Positions 9,107 to 18,047 of a DNA stretch of 64,000 nucleotides are shown here, piece after piece. Both the position numbers and the translations under genes were made by a program. The stretch comes from Saprospiraceae bacterium (GTDB taxonomy: Bacteria; Bacteroidota; Bacteroidia; Chitinophagales; Saprospiraceae), in NCBI GenBank assembly GCA_020437105.1, contig JAGQWR010000082.1:1-64000 (forward strand). The letters run 5' to 3'. The notes beneath the pieces were generated by a model. It saw nothing but the letters and a program-made list of their open reading frames with translations. It was not told the DNA's origin and made no database searches. Positions within the stretch are counted from its first letter, which is position 1. Each line of letters starts with the position of its first letter.

Positions 9107-9943
9107 GCTTGCCGATTTCGGAGCTACCTGTACTTCATCTGGTTGCTCATTTTGAGATTTCAGAAAGTGTTTGTTGAAAACCAGGATTGGAACCTCCTGA
9201 TATTCCGAGGTCTCTTTGGAGAATCGCATTTGATATACTTGATTAAATAGATCATTGCTCTCCGTTGCCATAACGATCAGATCGATATTATTATCAGGGA
9301 TATAATCCATTATTGTTTCCAGGGCGAGATCAGCCGGGATATGCTTTTGAATAAGCAATTGATCCCGATGAAGTTGTTTTTGTTTACTTCCCCACTGCAT
9401 ATTCGCGCCACCTATTTCTATATAGTGGAGATTTGCTTTGCATCGCAGGCTTAATAGAAGCAAATGTTCTTGAAGTGGGTGTGCCAGTGTTTTGTAATTG
9501 GCATCAACGACCAAAATATTACGGATTGGCTTGAAAACGGTTTCTTCGGGAATGACCAAGACCGGATGGCTTGATCGGGCTATGATTCTACTGGTCTTTG
9601 ATCCTGTAATTCTGCGATATACATTATAGGATTTCTTTTTACTCATAGCAATATAGCGAAACTGGCTGCTATTTGCTACTTCCAAAATTTCATCAAGCGG
9701 CTTTCCTTTACGCATCAACAAACTCACATTTCCTGGTTGCTCGCCTGAATCAGTACGCACAAACTCTGTTAATTTTGCCCAAAGATCTCTGTTTGGTAAA
9801 AAGATCGTTCGGATATCCTCCTGGAAAGAATGTGCGTGTAAAACGGTTATTTCTGTATTTAACTGACTTGAAAAACGCAGAATATACTGAAATGCATTTT
9901 TGGAAAGCCTTGATAGATCGGTCGGGAATAGGATGCGGTTCAT
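9095..9943 (-). CDS. universal stress protein, tandem UspA domains
   Basis: 282 aa. The first Usp domain starts MNRILFPTDLSRLSKNAF and runs to about residue 150 (SRIIARSSHPVLVIPEE). The second, more diverged domain runs from about 155 (PIRNILVVDANYKTL) to 265 (YQEVPILVFNK). The ATP-binding GxxG...S/T pattern is only partly visible in the first domain and absent from the second. It is cytoplasmic and probably supports stress or energy-limited survival; partner unknown. Confidence 0.88.
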   Translation of the reverse strand: MNRILFPTDLSRLSKNAFQYILRFSSQLNTEITVLHAHSFQEDIRTIFLPNRDLWAKLTEFVRTDSGEQPGNVSLLMRKGKPLDEILEVANSSQFRYIAMSKKKSYNVYRRITGSKTSRIIARSSHPVLVIPEETVFKPIRNILVVDANYKTLAHPLQEHLLLLSLRCKANLHYIEIGGANMQWGSKQKQLHRDQLLIQKHIPADLALETIMDYIPDNNIDLIVMATESNDLFNQVYQMRFSKETSEYQEVPILVFNKHFLKSQNEQPDEVQVAPKSASLTA

Positions 9944-10109
9944 GGAAAACCGAAGATTTGGTTATATAAAATGGTTTAGTGCTGTCTGGTATTTTACCTT
10001 CTTTCAGAAAACGTTATTCTTTCGAATTTTGCGTTCCTGAAATATAGCGAATTTATAGAGTTAAAAGTTTATAGAAAGTCTATATTAACAAGCACAATAA
10101 TTATCCGGT

Positions 10110-11600
10110 TTAATCGGTATAAGAAACGGTTGAACGGGAAATCAATAAAAGTCCCAAAAAGGTAATCAAACCGTTTAAAGCCAAAACCAGAAACCCGAAT
10201 TTAAAGCCATTAAACAGGTAATCAGAGTAATAATTGAGCAGAAAGCTCAGTATCGGGGCCAGGATACAAATGAGTGCGACCCATTTGTCTCGTACGAATC
10301 GCTTTGTAAGGATGCCAAAACTAAATAATCCAAGTAGTGGGCCATATGTGTAACCAGCTGCTATAAAGAGCTGGTTAATTACAGATTTGTTATTCAGGCT
10401 GTTAAAAATTAAAATAACAAAAAGCAAGAGCAACGAAAATCCAATGTGAACAATCAGTCGCACCTGACGGGCTTTTTCAGCAGACCAACCGTTGTTTTCT
10501 ATATTCAGAAAGTCTATACTAAAGGAGGTCGTTAACGAAGTTAATGCTGAATCAGCGCTGGAATAAGCAGCTGCGATCAAACCCAGTATAAAAAACAAAC
10601 CAACATAGGCAGGCATATGTCGTAGCGCAATGATTGGAAAAAGCTGATCACTGGTTTCTGGCATTGCTAAATCGACAGATCCGGAATAAATGTATAAGAG
10701 GGCTCCCAAAGAAAGGAAAAGCAGGTTTGCAAAAACCAGAATAACACTGAAAAGGAGCATGTTCTTTTGGGCATCCTTTAAGCTTCGGCAGCTGAGATTT
10801 TTCTGCATCATGTCCTGATCCAGGCCTGTCATTACAATGGCGATTAAGGCACCACTTAAGAATTGTTTGAAAAAATTATTGGGATCACTCCAACCTCCCT
10901 TAAAGTAAAACACCTGGCTATACTCACTTTCACGTACTGCCTGAACCATCCCGGACAAATTCAAATCCAGGGCGTTGCCAATAGCAAAAACAGCAAATAC
11001 CACCGCTGCCAGCATGCAGACTGTTTGTAATGTGTCTGTCCAGACGATAGTCTTGATGCCACCACGGTATGTATAAATCCAGATAAGTAAAATCGTACCC
11101 GCTACTGTTGCCCAAAAGGGAACACCAAAGGATCGCATCACAAACTCATGCAAAACAATAGCTACTAAGTACAATCTGAAGGAAGCACCAATAACGCGGG
11201 ATAGCAGGAAATAAGCGGCTCCTGTTTTATAGGAAACCTTGCCAAACCGATTATCCAGAAATCCGTATATGGAAATAAGACCTTGCTTGTAATAAATTGG
11301 CATCAAAACGGTCGCAATAACGAGGTAGCCAAGTAGATACCCAAAAACGACTTGCATATAGGAAAAAGCTTCGTTCAAACCGGGCACACCTACCTTCCCG
11401 GGTATAGAAATAAAGGTTACTCCGGAAAGCGATGCCCCGATCATCCCAATCGCTACAAGAAGCCAGGGAGATTGTCTGCCGGCAATAAAAAAATCTGATT
11501 GGTCAGCCTTGCGGCTGGTCAGGTACGAGACAATGATAAGAATGGAGAAATACACTCCGATCAATCCCAAAATGGTAAAAGGAGAGAGTTGTTCGCTCAT
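10110..11600 (-). CDS. sodium:solute symporter (SSS family)
   Basis: 496 aa with about 13 hydrophobic segments. The family pattern is clear: an early RKADQSDFFIAGRQSPW loop, then GASLSGVTFISIPG, and the conserved GLIAAAYSSADSALTSLTTS segment whose Ser/Thr residues help form the sodium site. The substrate cannot be told from sequence. It starts 22 bp after the stop of upp on the same strand, so the two are probably one transcript, which hints at but does not prove a link to pyrimidine uptake. Confidence 0.9.
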   Translation of the reverse strand: MSEQLSPFTILGLIGVYFSILIIVSYLTSRKADQSDFFIAGRQSPWLLVAIGMIGASLSGVTFISIPGKVGVPGLNEAFSYMQVVFGYLLGYLVIATVLMPIYYKQGLISIYGFLDNRFGKVSYKTGAAYFLLSRVIGASFRLYLVAIVLHEFVMRSFGVPFWATVAGTILLIWIYTYRGGIKTIVWTDTLQTVCMLAAVVFAVFAIGNALDLNLSGMVQAVRESEYSQVFYFKGGWSDPNNFFKQFLSGALIAIVMTGLDQDMMQKNLSCRSLKDAQKNMLLFSVILVFANLLFLSLGALLYIYSGSVDLAMPETSDQLFPIIALRHMPAYVGLFFILGLIAAAYSSADSALTSLTTSFSIDFLNIENNGWSAEKARQVRLIVHIGFSLLLLFVILIFNSLNNKSVINQLFIAAGYTYGPLLGLFSFGILTKRFVRDKWVALICILAPILSFLLNYYSDYLFNGFKFGFLVLALNGLITFLGLLLISRSTVSYTD

Positions 11601-11622
11601 AATGTTTTAGCTGGAATCGGCT

Positions 11623-12282
11623 TTAGTCCTGTAACTTTTCCCCAAAAGCCAAATCTCCGGCATCTCCTAATCCGGGTACGATATAAGACTTGGCTGTTAG
11701 TTCTTCATCCAGTGCCGCCATCCAAAGATAGGCATCCGGGAAGAAACGTTGGATTTGATCTACACCATAAGTAGAAGCAATGGCTGTTGCCAGGTGTATG
11801 GAATGGGGTTTTCCAAATTTCAACAATGCTTCCAAAACCATTTTCATGGAAGCGCCACTGGCCAGCATTGGATCAGAAAGAATCAGTGTCTTGCCATCAA
11901 GGGTTGGGCAGGACATGTATTCCATATTTATCTCGAATGTTCCGTCTTTATGATGCATCCGATAAGCGGAGACAAAGGCACATCCGGCATCATCAAAAAT
12001 ACGCAACATGCCTTGTTGCATTGGTAGGCCGGCCCGCATAATGGTTGCCAGCACAATTGGTTTTTCCGGAATATAGGCCATTGCCGTACCAAGCGGGGTT
12101 TGGACTTCTACCTTTTTATAGGCAAGCTTTTTGCTAATTTCGTAGGCCATCAATTCCCCGATACGTTCCATATTCGTACGAAAGCGAAGCCGATCAGTTT
12201 GGATTTCTACATCTCGTAGTTCTGCAACATATTTACCGGCGATAGAATGATGTTCACTGAAATTGTATAACATGCAGTACAT
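11623..12282 (-). CDS. upp: uracil phosphoribosyltransferase
   Basis: 219 aa from ATG 12282 (MYCMLYNFSEHHS); ATG 12273 is also possible. The frame stays open to 12363, but that hydrophobic extension is not part of the family. It makes UMP from uracil and PRPP. The PRPP-binding loop LILSDPMLASGASM and the uracil-binding YIVPGLGDAGDLAFG near the C-terminus are both present. It is followed closely by the SSS symporter gene. With tdk it indicates pyrimidine salvage. Confidence 0.93.
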   Translation of the reverse strand: MYCMLYNFSEHHSIAGKYVAELRDVEIQTDRLRFRTNMERIGELMAYEISKKLAYKKVEVQTPLGTAMAYIPEKPIVLATIMRAGLPMQQGMLRIFDDAGCAFVSAYRMHHKDGTFEINMEYMSCPTLDGKTLILSDPMLASGASMKMVLEALLKFGKPHSIHLATAIASTYGVDQIQRFFPDAYLWMAALDEELTAKSYIVPGLGDAGDLAFGEKLQD

Positions 12283-12399
12283 TTTTAGAAGAAACTCTAA
12301 GGTAGCTAAGAATTTGAGGAAGTACAATGACCAACTTTTTTTGAGCATGATCTTTGTCACCATGCCTGGGATCCGGAAGCTGAAACTGTCTGTTGTTTT

Positions 12400-13716
12400 T
12401 TAAATTATTTCCTGTTCAATCCATCGAAGCCAATCTGTATATAATTTATTCCAACCCACCCAGTCTCCCGAGTCTTCAAGCGAATTATTATGCCAGATGG
12501 ATATGAGTGTGCCTCCTGTTTTTTGAACAGTTCTGGCCATAGACTGCATTTTTTTTAATGCCGTTTCGGGCGAAAGTTGCAATTGGTTTTTGAGACTTAC
12601 ATCCATAAAAGAAAATGGGTGTACCATCAAATCTGTGCGGCAGTTCTTTTCCAGGTCAAACCAGGGAAATGCATAGGCCGTTCCCGCTCGAAACCCGGGC
12701 ATTTCGGCAAATCCCATACTGTAATCTTCCCGGATGCCTACTGTCAATAACTGTCTATAAGTTTCCGGCAAGCGAAACCGCAGGTAGTGGTTTCTGCTTT
12801 TAACAGGCCGATTGCCACAAATGGCTTCCAGTTTACCAGATTCCCGGGCGAGTGAATTTGGTGATTCCAAAGAACGGTATGATGGATGCAATCCTATAGG
12901 ATATTGATCAGCCAATTTCCGGATAAGTTGGCGATATGCGGGTTTGTTTGCCGCCATATTTTTATCAAAAGGACCATATTCCCCGACAGGGATAAAAAAA
13001 ACAGGTTTTAAAAGCCTGGATTGGTGCAATTGAAATATTTGTGGAAAAGTAAAATAGGGATCCGGTTTATTTCGCATCCAAACCTGGAAGCGTTCGAAAA
13101 TCTGGTCGGTTTGCAATGTGATCAGGCTTTTGGCTAAACCGGCAAAACTGCGCCACCAGGTCCGGTGGAGATATTTCCAGGGAAGGTCAACATCATAAGT
13201 GGCCTGATAGGAAAAATTAGGAGGCGCCCAATGCAAATGCGCGTTTTTTTTTCGAATTTCTTCCAAAATTAATTGCGCCCAGATATCAACGATTGGGAGT
13301 TCTTGAAATCCCTTCCGGACCATCAATGCTTCTTTTGCCGGAAAGCGACCATGGGAATCCGGACTAAAGGGCTCGTATTCTTCAACGCGAGCCAGCAGAA
13401 AAAAAGCGGCAGAAACTACATCAAAAGGGAGATCTGCATCAGGCGTGTCCAGGTGAAAAAGTATCGGGATTTTATTATATTTGAAAAGATATGGGGGGAA
13501 CTTTAGTAAATTATTACTCTGAATCCATTCGTGTGCAGGAATGTAGATTTCTTTGGCCGTTATTCTTTGGCGGCCGTAATTGATTTTTGGTTTTTTTGAC
13601 TGGACGAATGTAGATAGGTCTGTTTCCCACTTAAACGGTATCTGAAGAATGTAGAATAACAGGACCTCGATCGTGTATCTGATCCGGGGGTTTGGCTGTT
13701 CTAAATAAACGAGCAT
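12400..13716 (-). CDS. polysaccharide deacetylase-like protein (DUF7033-type N-terminus)
   Basis: 438 aa from ATG 13716 (MLVYLEQPNPRIRYTIEVLL), the usual beginning for this Bacteroidota family; in-frame starts at 13743 and 13800 would add 9 or 28 residues. The N-terminal about 180 residues match the domain found before these deacetylases. The second half resembles the NodB fold: ATYDVDLPW carries the first Asp, GLHPSYRS a metal-type His, and GFRAGTAYAFPWFDLE the conserved mid-region. The gene probably acts on a surface or capsular sugar; activity not shown. No neighbour explains the substrate. Confidence 0.72.
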   Translation of the reverse strand: MLVYLEQPNPRIRYTIEVLLFYILQIPFKWETDLSTFVQSKKPKINYGRQRITAKEIYIPAHEWIQSNNLLKFPPYLFKYNKIPILFHLDTPDADLPFDVVSAAFFLLARVEEYEPFSPDSHGRFPAKEALMVRKGFQELPIVDIWAQLILEEIRKKNAHLHWAPPNFSYQATYDVDLPWKYLHRTWWRSFAGLAKSLITLQTDQIFERFQVWMRNKPDPYFTFPQIFQLHQSRLLKPVFFIPVGEYGPFDKNMAANKPAYRQLIRKLADQYPIGLHPSYRSLESPNSLARESGKLEAICGNRPVKSRNHYLRFRLPETYRQLLTVGIREDYSMGFAEMPGFRAGTAYAFPWFDLEKNCRTDLMVHPFSFMDVSLKNQLQLSPETALKKMQSMARTVQKTGGTLISIWHNNSLEDSGDWVGWNKLYTDWLRWIEQEII

Positions 13717-14080
13717 TTCATTGTCACTGGGCAACTGATCCATTTTGAAATGTTCGGTCAGGATAAAAGGATAAAAAAACTTTATACATTCAACAGGCAA
13801 GTTAGTTTCCTTATTGGGATTTTAAAAATGAAGTTGTTTAAGAATGGTTGGTAAAACTAATTGTAAGCCTGCCTGCCCCTGAGGCACGGCCGAGCAGGCA
13901 GGTGCTTGATTTCTAAGACGAAGCTCATTTTGAGTTGCGTAGCCATAGCAACGGAACGAAAAATAACTGAAGTATTTAGACGTCAATGACTTGCGATAAG
14001 ATTATTGAATCATTTTATACAACTTCAGTGTCATTTTACCTGTCGAATACAAACAAAGCACGTTAAAACCAACACACATC
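13717..14080. other. intergenic region between divergent genes, with a palindromic element
   Basis: The deacetylase-like gene leaves to the left and the GTPase-module operon to the right, so both promoters should lie here, but no consensus -7 box was found. It holds the hairpin element at 13868-13902 and a weaker inverted repeat, GTTGC...GCAAC, shortly after it. No reading frame of note. Confidence 0.6.
13868..13902. repeat. palindromic intergenic element (copy A)
   Basis: Arms CCTGCCTGC (13868-13876) and GCAGGCAGG (13894-13902) form a perfect 9-bp stem with a 17-nt loop. A related element with the same outer arms is at 27699-27730. No T tract follows, so it is not a standard terminator. Confidence 0.6.
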
Positions 14081-14425
14081 ATGGCAGAGAAAGAAGGAGA
14101 TCCTACGAAAGTAAATTTAGGAGACCTGGGGGTTATCCGTGATATCCTGATGGGGCAACACATTAATCAATACGAAAGTCAGTTTTCGAATATTGATCAG
14201 AAACATCATGCTCTCCAGGATAATATTGATGAACTTTCACGTACAACACAGGATGCGATGCAGCAAATGGAAGATGCAGTTAATCACAGATTTGATAAAC
14301 TGGAAGCCCTTTTGTCGAATCAGGTAGAGCTTTTGAAAGATAATATTGCCGCTACAAGTCGGAAAGATCGCCACATGATTGGCAAGCTTCTCGAAAAAAT
14401 GGGGCAGCAATTATTGAAAGATTAA
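14081..14425 (+). CDS. small coiled-coil protein, first gene of the small-GTPase module
   Basis: 114 aa with no signal peptide or membrane segment. A short N-terminal stretch (VNLGDLGVIRDILMGQHI) leads into a long predicted helix from about residue 30 to 112 with heptad-like spacing of Ile, Leu and Met, so it is probably a coiled coil. Family not recognised. The stop lies 3 bp before the start of the next gene, so translation is probably coupled. Given the neighbours it may be a scaffold or adaptor; that is inference. Confidence 0.7.
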   Translation: MAEKEGDPTKVNLGDLGVIRDILMGQHINQYESQFSNIDQKHHALQDNIDELSRTTQDAMQQMEDAVNHRFDKLEALLSNQVELLKDNIAATSRKDRHMIGKLLEKMGQQLLKD

Positions 14426-14428
14426 GTT

Positions 14429-15322
14429 TTGCAGGTGCCTAATATAGAACAATCAACATTGGATAGGAATCCACAGAAAGTAATAGAAGATCAATTGCTA
14501 TTGCAGTTGAAGGACGTACTGCTGCGTGAGGATCGTGTTGCTTTGCAGGAACTTAGATCAAACCTGGAAGATCCGGTTCAGCTCGAACAACGAGTTGGCC
14601 CGCTGATTGAATACCAGCTAGGGATGTTAAGATCCAATTTTCCGGAAGCATACTATAATGTGGTAGATAAAATGATACAAGCCCGCTTGAAAGTATCGCA
14701 AGGAGAAATCATGGACACGATTTATCCAGTATTGGGAAAAATGATCAAAAAATATGTGCAGATGCAGTTTTTAGTGCTGCGTGAGGAGTTGTCTGCTCAA
14801 ATTTACCTGACATTAAACACCGGACTGATAGGGCGCATAAAGTATGCTGTTTTTGGAATGAGTAAGCGGGATGAAGCACATATTTTAGCCCGCGCTAAGA
14901 CCGCGAAAGTGGACGAGGTGTTTATCATAGAGCAACATTCCGGCATCCTTCGCGGAAGTGCTTCAAGAAAAACATCAATCGATAGCGACCTCGTGGCAGG
15001 AATGCTTACTGCGATAAAGTCCTTTGTAGAAGATGCCTTTAAAAGTGGTAATACAGATCTGGAGAAGATCACCTACGGTAACCACTCCATCCATGTATTT
15101 AACTACTATACCTGTTATATTGCAGTGGTGGTTAGTGGCCAGTTAACAGCAGAAGAGGAAGCATTTCTTAACCAAAGAACAAATCAATTTGGTGAAACGA
15201 GTTTGCTCAATATCTTACGATCTAAATCAGATAATGTCAACCTCTTACTCCGCAATAAACTGGAAAAGGTGTATTTCTTTGACGATCAGGAATTCCCCAT
15301 AAAATCAAGAAATGCTAAGTAA
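14429..15322 (+). CDS. cytosolic protein with C-terminal roadblock-like sensory domain
   Basis: 297 aa. The start is TTG 14429 (GTG 14435 possible), preceded by a GAAAG ribosome-site-like stretch. The N-terminal 170 residues are charged and helical (repeated IYPVLGKMIKKY-type helices). The C-terminal 120 residues, around VDEVFIIEQHSGILRGSAS, SDLVAGMLTAIKSFVEDAF and IHVFNYYTCYIAVVVSG, follow the strand-helix order of roadblock/longin-type domains. From memory this segment also occurs in cytosolic parts of bacterial proteins annotated as OmpA-like. It overlaps the GTPase gene by 11 bp, suggesting a GTPase partner such as a MglB-like regulator. Fold assignment is inference. Confidence 0.65.
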   Translation: MQVPNIEQSTLDRNPQKVIEDQLLLQLKDVLLREDRVALQELRSNLEDPVQLEQRVGPLIEYQLGMLRSNFPEAYYNVVDKMIQARLKVSQGEIMDTIYPVLGKMIKKYVQMQFLVLREELSAQIYLTLNTGLIGRIKYAVFGMSKRDEAHILARAKTAKVDEVFIIEQHSGILRGSASRKTSIDSDLVAGMLTAIKSFVEDAFKSGNTDLEKITYGNHSIHVFNYYTCYIAVVVSGQLTAEEEAFLNQRTNQFGETSLLNILRSKSDNVNLLLRNKLEKVYFFDDQEFPIKSRNAK

Positions 15323-15803
15323 AAAAATTATTCTTACCGGAAGCCTCGGGGTTGGAAAGACCTCTTTGTTTAACCAATTTCTTTATCAGCGCTTTGATGA
15401 AAAGTACCTGACAACGATAGGCGTTAAGGTGGATAAAAAGACCGTGATGGTAAATGGTCGGGAACTTTCGCTTTTGGTCTGGGATATTGCCGGCGAAATC
15501 AAGCAAGACAAGGTGCCACGCACCTACTTTTTAGGATCCAGTGCGTTGATTTATGTTTTTGACTTAACCCGTCCGACAACTTATTCCAATATGCTCGAGG
15601 ATCTGAAATACCTGAAAATGATTACTCCTGGTGTTGTAATTCGGGTTATTGGCAATAAGATCGATTTGGTTGATTTGGAAAAACTGAATGATATTTTAGA
15701 TAAAGTTCCAGCGACTATTGACTTTACAACATCTGCAAAGACCGGAGAAAATGTGGAAAATGTATTTTTTTCAATAGGTGAAGAACTGCTTGATAATGCC
15801 TGA
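15312..15803 (+). CDS. Ras/Rab-like small GTPase
   Basis: 163 aa, a minimal Ras-superfamily G domain with no lipidation tail. G1 is GSLGVGKTS (residues 10-18), the switch I Thr is in YLTTIGVKVD, G3 is VWDIAGE, G4 is GNKIDL and G5 is TSAKTGE. All nucleotide-binding motifs are intact. The switch II residue matching Ras Gln61 is Glu, so intrinsic hydrolysis may be slow and depend on a partner. It overlaps the gene before (11 bp) and after (8 bp), so it is co-translated within the module. It lacks the features of MglA as I know them and is closer to the Rab-like prokaryotic group. Confidence 0.88.
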   Translation: MLSKKIILTGSLGVGKTSLFNQFLYQRFDEKYLTTIGVKVDKKTVMVNGRELSLLVWDIAGEIKQDKVPRTYFLGSSALIYVFDLTRPTTYSNMLEDLKYLKMITPGVVIRVIGNKIDLVDLEKLNDILDKVPATIDFTTSAKTGENVENVFFSIGEELLDNA

Positions 15804-16173
15804 TTCAAACAGCGGATCGGCTTCTGGTGATGGGCTCTGCCAGCTTATTCGACTCAATTTTTCAGGAGCCGTAATTCATAGCTCGAATACCCTCTTTGCT
15901 GTACCAATAGATTTAAACATTGTGGCCACGTTTCCTCTCCTGGAAAGCATATTTCAATCACTAATTGAATCAAATACGCATTCGGAAGCCTACGAGTATT
16001 TTGCTGTTGAAACAACATTCCCTGGTTTAGATGGATTCTATGATTTTCGGTTTGTCGTTCTGGAAGAATTCGGGGAAAATGTGATCGACTGGACAATCTG
16101 TGATCGTACCACCTACTATCGCCAAATTCAGGCAGATCAGCAAAAAAACAATGAAGCCAAACTTCGGAACTAA
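15796..16173 (+). CDS. stand-alone PAS-like sensor domain protein
   Basis: 125 aa from ATG 15796 (ATG 15778 adds six residues). It has a single compact alpha/beta domain ending in a helical stretch (DRTTYYRQIQADQQKNNEA). The pattern of VETTFPGLDGFYDFRFVVLE followed by VIDWTICDRT resembles PAS input domains that in other Bacteroidota sit in front of histidine kinases or cyclases, where the terminal helix would be the linker. Here there is no output domain. As last gene of the GTPase module it may report a signal to it. Fold and role are inference. Confidence 0.6.
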   Translation: MPDSNSGSASGDGLCQLIRLNFSGAVIHSSNTLFAVPIDLNIVATFPLLESIFQSLIESNTHSEAYEYFAVETTFPGLDGFYDFRFVVLEEFGENVIDWTICDRTTYYRQIQADQQKNNEAKLRN

Positions 16174-16330
16174 ACTCTATTCGGGTTTTCTGCATTACAT
16201 AGTAAGTTGTGCAGTTGCCACGACGATAAAATCTGAATAAGAATCCTTACTTTTATAAGGATACTTTGGTTTTTGCCAATGTGGCAGGGTGGAACTGCGT
16301 TCTAGTTATCGACCTTCTGAATAGTGAATT

Positions 16331-17128
16331 ATGAAAAAATATATTGCAGCACTTATTTTCTTGCTTTCCGGGATGCATTTAATGCAGGCTCAGGAAACGT
16401 TTCAACCCAAAACTGAAGTGGAAACACTGGGGAAAGGTGTTGTTTATGAGCGCGAAACAACCTTTGATTTACGGATGCATACCCATGGTTTATCTGCCGG
16501 GCTAAACTTCGGAAAACTCCGCACCTATTACCTGACCCGATTCTATCACTTTGAACTGGGTGAGCTTCGGCACCATAAAGAAAATCGAACCAGCCTGGAT
16601 CAAACCGCTGGCGGTTCAAATGTATCACGACCATTTATCTACGGCAAGCAAAATAATTTTTACGCACTACGTGTTGGAATTGGTGAAAAACGATATTTTT
16701 CGGAGAAAGCAAAACGGAAAGGAGTTGCCGTAGGCGTCAGCTATGAGGGCGGTTTTTCACTGGGGATTTTAAAACCCTACTATCTTGAGCTTTACGCAAC
16801 AGAAAATACGGGGCCTTTTACTTCCATCATTAGTGTGAAATATTCGGAAGATGTTGCCGCATCCTTTCTCAATCCCTGGAATATTCATGGCGCTTCCACC
16901 TGGTTTACCGGACTCAATGAATTGAATTTACTGCCCGGTGTACAAACCCAGGTAGCTGTCCATTTTGATTGGGGCGCATTCGATGAATATGCCAAAGCAA
17001 TCGAAGTTGGGTTTATGCTTGACTTATACCTGAAACAGGTACCGATCATGGTAGATTTGCCAGATGTGGAGAATAGACCATTCTTCCTAAACCTTTTCGT
17101 AAATTTGCAATTCGGAAAGCGGCAGTAA
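16331..17128 (+). CDS. predicted outer-membrane beta-barrel protein
   Basis: 265 aa. A signal peptide ([20 protein letters not shown]) is followed by alternating hydrophobic/aromatic strands ([25 protein letters not shown], split by turns) and a last strand, [14 protein letters not shown], typical of outer-membrane barrels. Family not recognised beyond a conserved Bacteroidota secreted protein. It stands alone, 157 bp after the GTPase module and 55 bp before lipA, with a small 7-bp hairpin (16243-16262) upstream. Confidence 0.7.
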   Translation: MKKYIAALIFLLSGMHLMQAQETFQPKTEVETLGKGVVYERETTFDLRMHTHGLSAGLNFGKLRTYYLTRFYHFELGELRHHKENRTSLDQTAGGSNVSRPFIYGKQNNFYALRVGIGEKRYFSEKAKRKGVAVGVSYEGGFSLGILKPYYLELYATENTGPFTSIISVKYSEDVAASFLNPWNIHGASTWFTGLNELNLLPGVQTQVAVHFDWGAFDEYAKAIEVGFMLDLYLKQVPIMVDLPDVENRPFFLNLFVNLQFGKRQ

Positions 17129-17183
17129 TTACCTATCAACTTTTTTTGATCGTCGCTGTTTTCTCCTCAACGACATAAATCAA

Positions 17184-18047
17184 ATGCACGAATTACCGAT
17201 TGTAGAAAAGCGAAAAAAGCGTCCTGACTGGCTTCGGGTAAAACTTCCTATTGGGGAAAGTTATAAAAAGGTTCGTACCCTGGTAGATGAATACCAACTC
17301 CACACTATTTGTCAAAGTGGAAATTGTCCTAACATGGGCGAATGTTGGGGAGCAGGAACCGCTACCTTTATGATTCTTGGTAATACCTGTACGAGGTCTT
17401 GTTCGTTTTGTGCAGTCAAAACTGGCCGTCCCCCCGAATATGATGAAGACGAACCCCGACGCGTGGCAGAAGCGATCAAGCTCATGGGGGTAAAACACGC
17501 TGTAATCACCTCGGTTAATAGAGATGAACGCCAGGACCGTGGCGCCGAAATTTGGTACCAGACTGTTCGGGCAGTTAAAGAAACCAGTCCGCAAACGACC
17601 ATCGAAACCCTTATTCCGGATGTGCGGGCCACCTGGTCCGCTTTAGAGCGAATGATCAGTGCCGGTCAGGAGGTCGTTTCTCATAATATGGAAACAGTAG
17701 AACGGCTATACCGGAAAGTACGGCCCCAGGCTAAGTACCACAGAAGCCTGGAGCAAATCAAACGAACGAAAGCTTACGGTAAACGAACCAAGTCTGGTAT
17801 TATGGTTGGTTTGGGAGAAACAGATGAAGAAGTTTTTCAAATCATGGATGATCTCGTTGCACATGATTGTGATGTGCTGACGATCGGTCAATATCTCCAA
17901 CCTACCAAAATGCACTTGGAAGTGGCCGATTTTATTCACCCGGATAAATTTGCCCTATATCAGGAAGTCGGTATGAAAAAAGGATTTGCCTTTGTGGAAA
18001 GCGGTCCGTTGGTTCGGTCTTCTTACCATGCCGAGCGCCATCTTTAA
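17184..18047 (+). CDS. lipA: lipoyl synthase
   Basis: 287 aa radical-SAM enzyme that inserts two sulfurs into protein-bound octanoyl groups to make lipoate. The auxiliary cluster cysteines are C43, C48 and C54 ([12 protein letters not shown]), and the radical-SAM CxxxCxxC is C69, C73 and C76 (CTRSCSFC). The conserved C-terminal [12 protein letters not shown] supplies the serine ligand of the auxiliary cluster. The length is normal. It overlaps the next gene by 20 bp. Confidence 0.97.
   Translation: MHELPIVEKRKKRPDWLRVKLPIGESYKKVRTLVDEYQLHTICQSGNCPNMGECWGAGTATFMILGNTCTRSCSFCAVKTGRPPEYDEDEPRRVAEAIKLMGVKHAVITSVNRDERQDRGAEIWYQTVRAVKETSPQTTIETLIPDVRATWSALERMISAGQEVVSHNMETVERLYRKVRPQAKYHRSLEQIKRTKAYGKRTKSGIMVGLGETDEEVFQIMDDLVAHDCDVLTIGQYLQPTKMHLEVADFIHPDKFALYQEVGMKKGFAFVESGPLVRSSYHAERHL

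Noticed and set aside
12283..12363. N-terminal extension of upp to 12363
   Set aside because: The extra 27 residues are hydrophobic and not found in uracil phosphoribosyltransferases; ATG 12282 gives the normal length.
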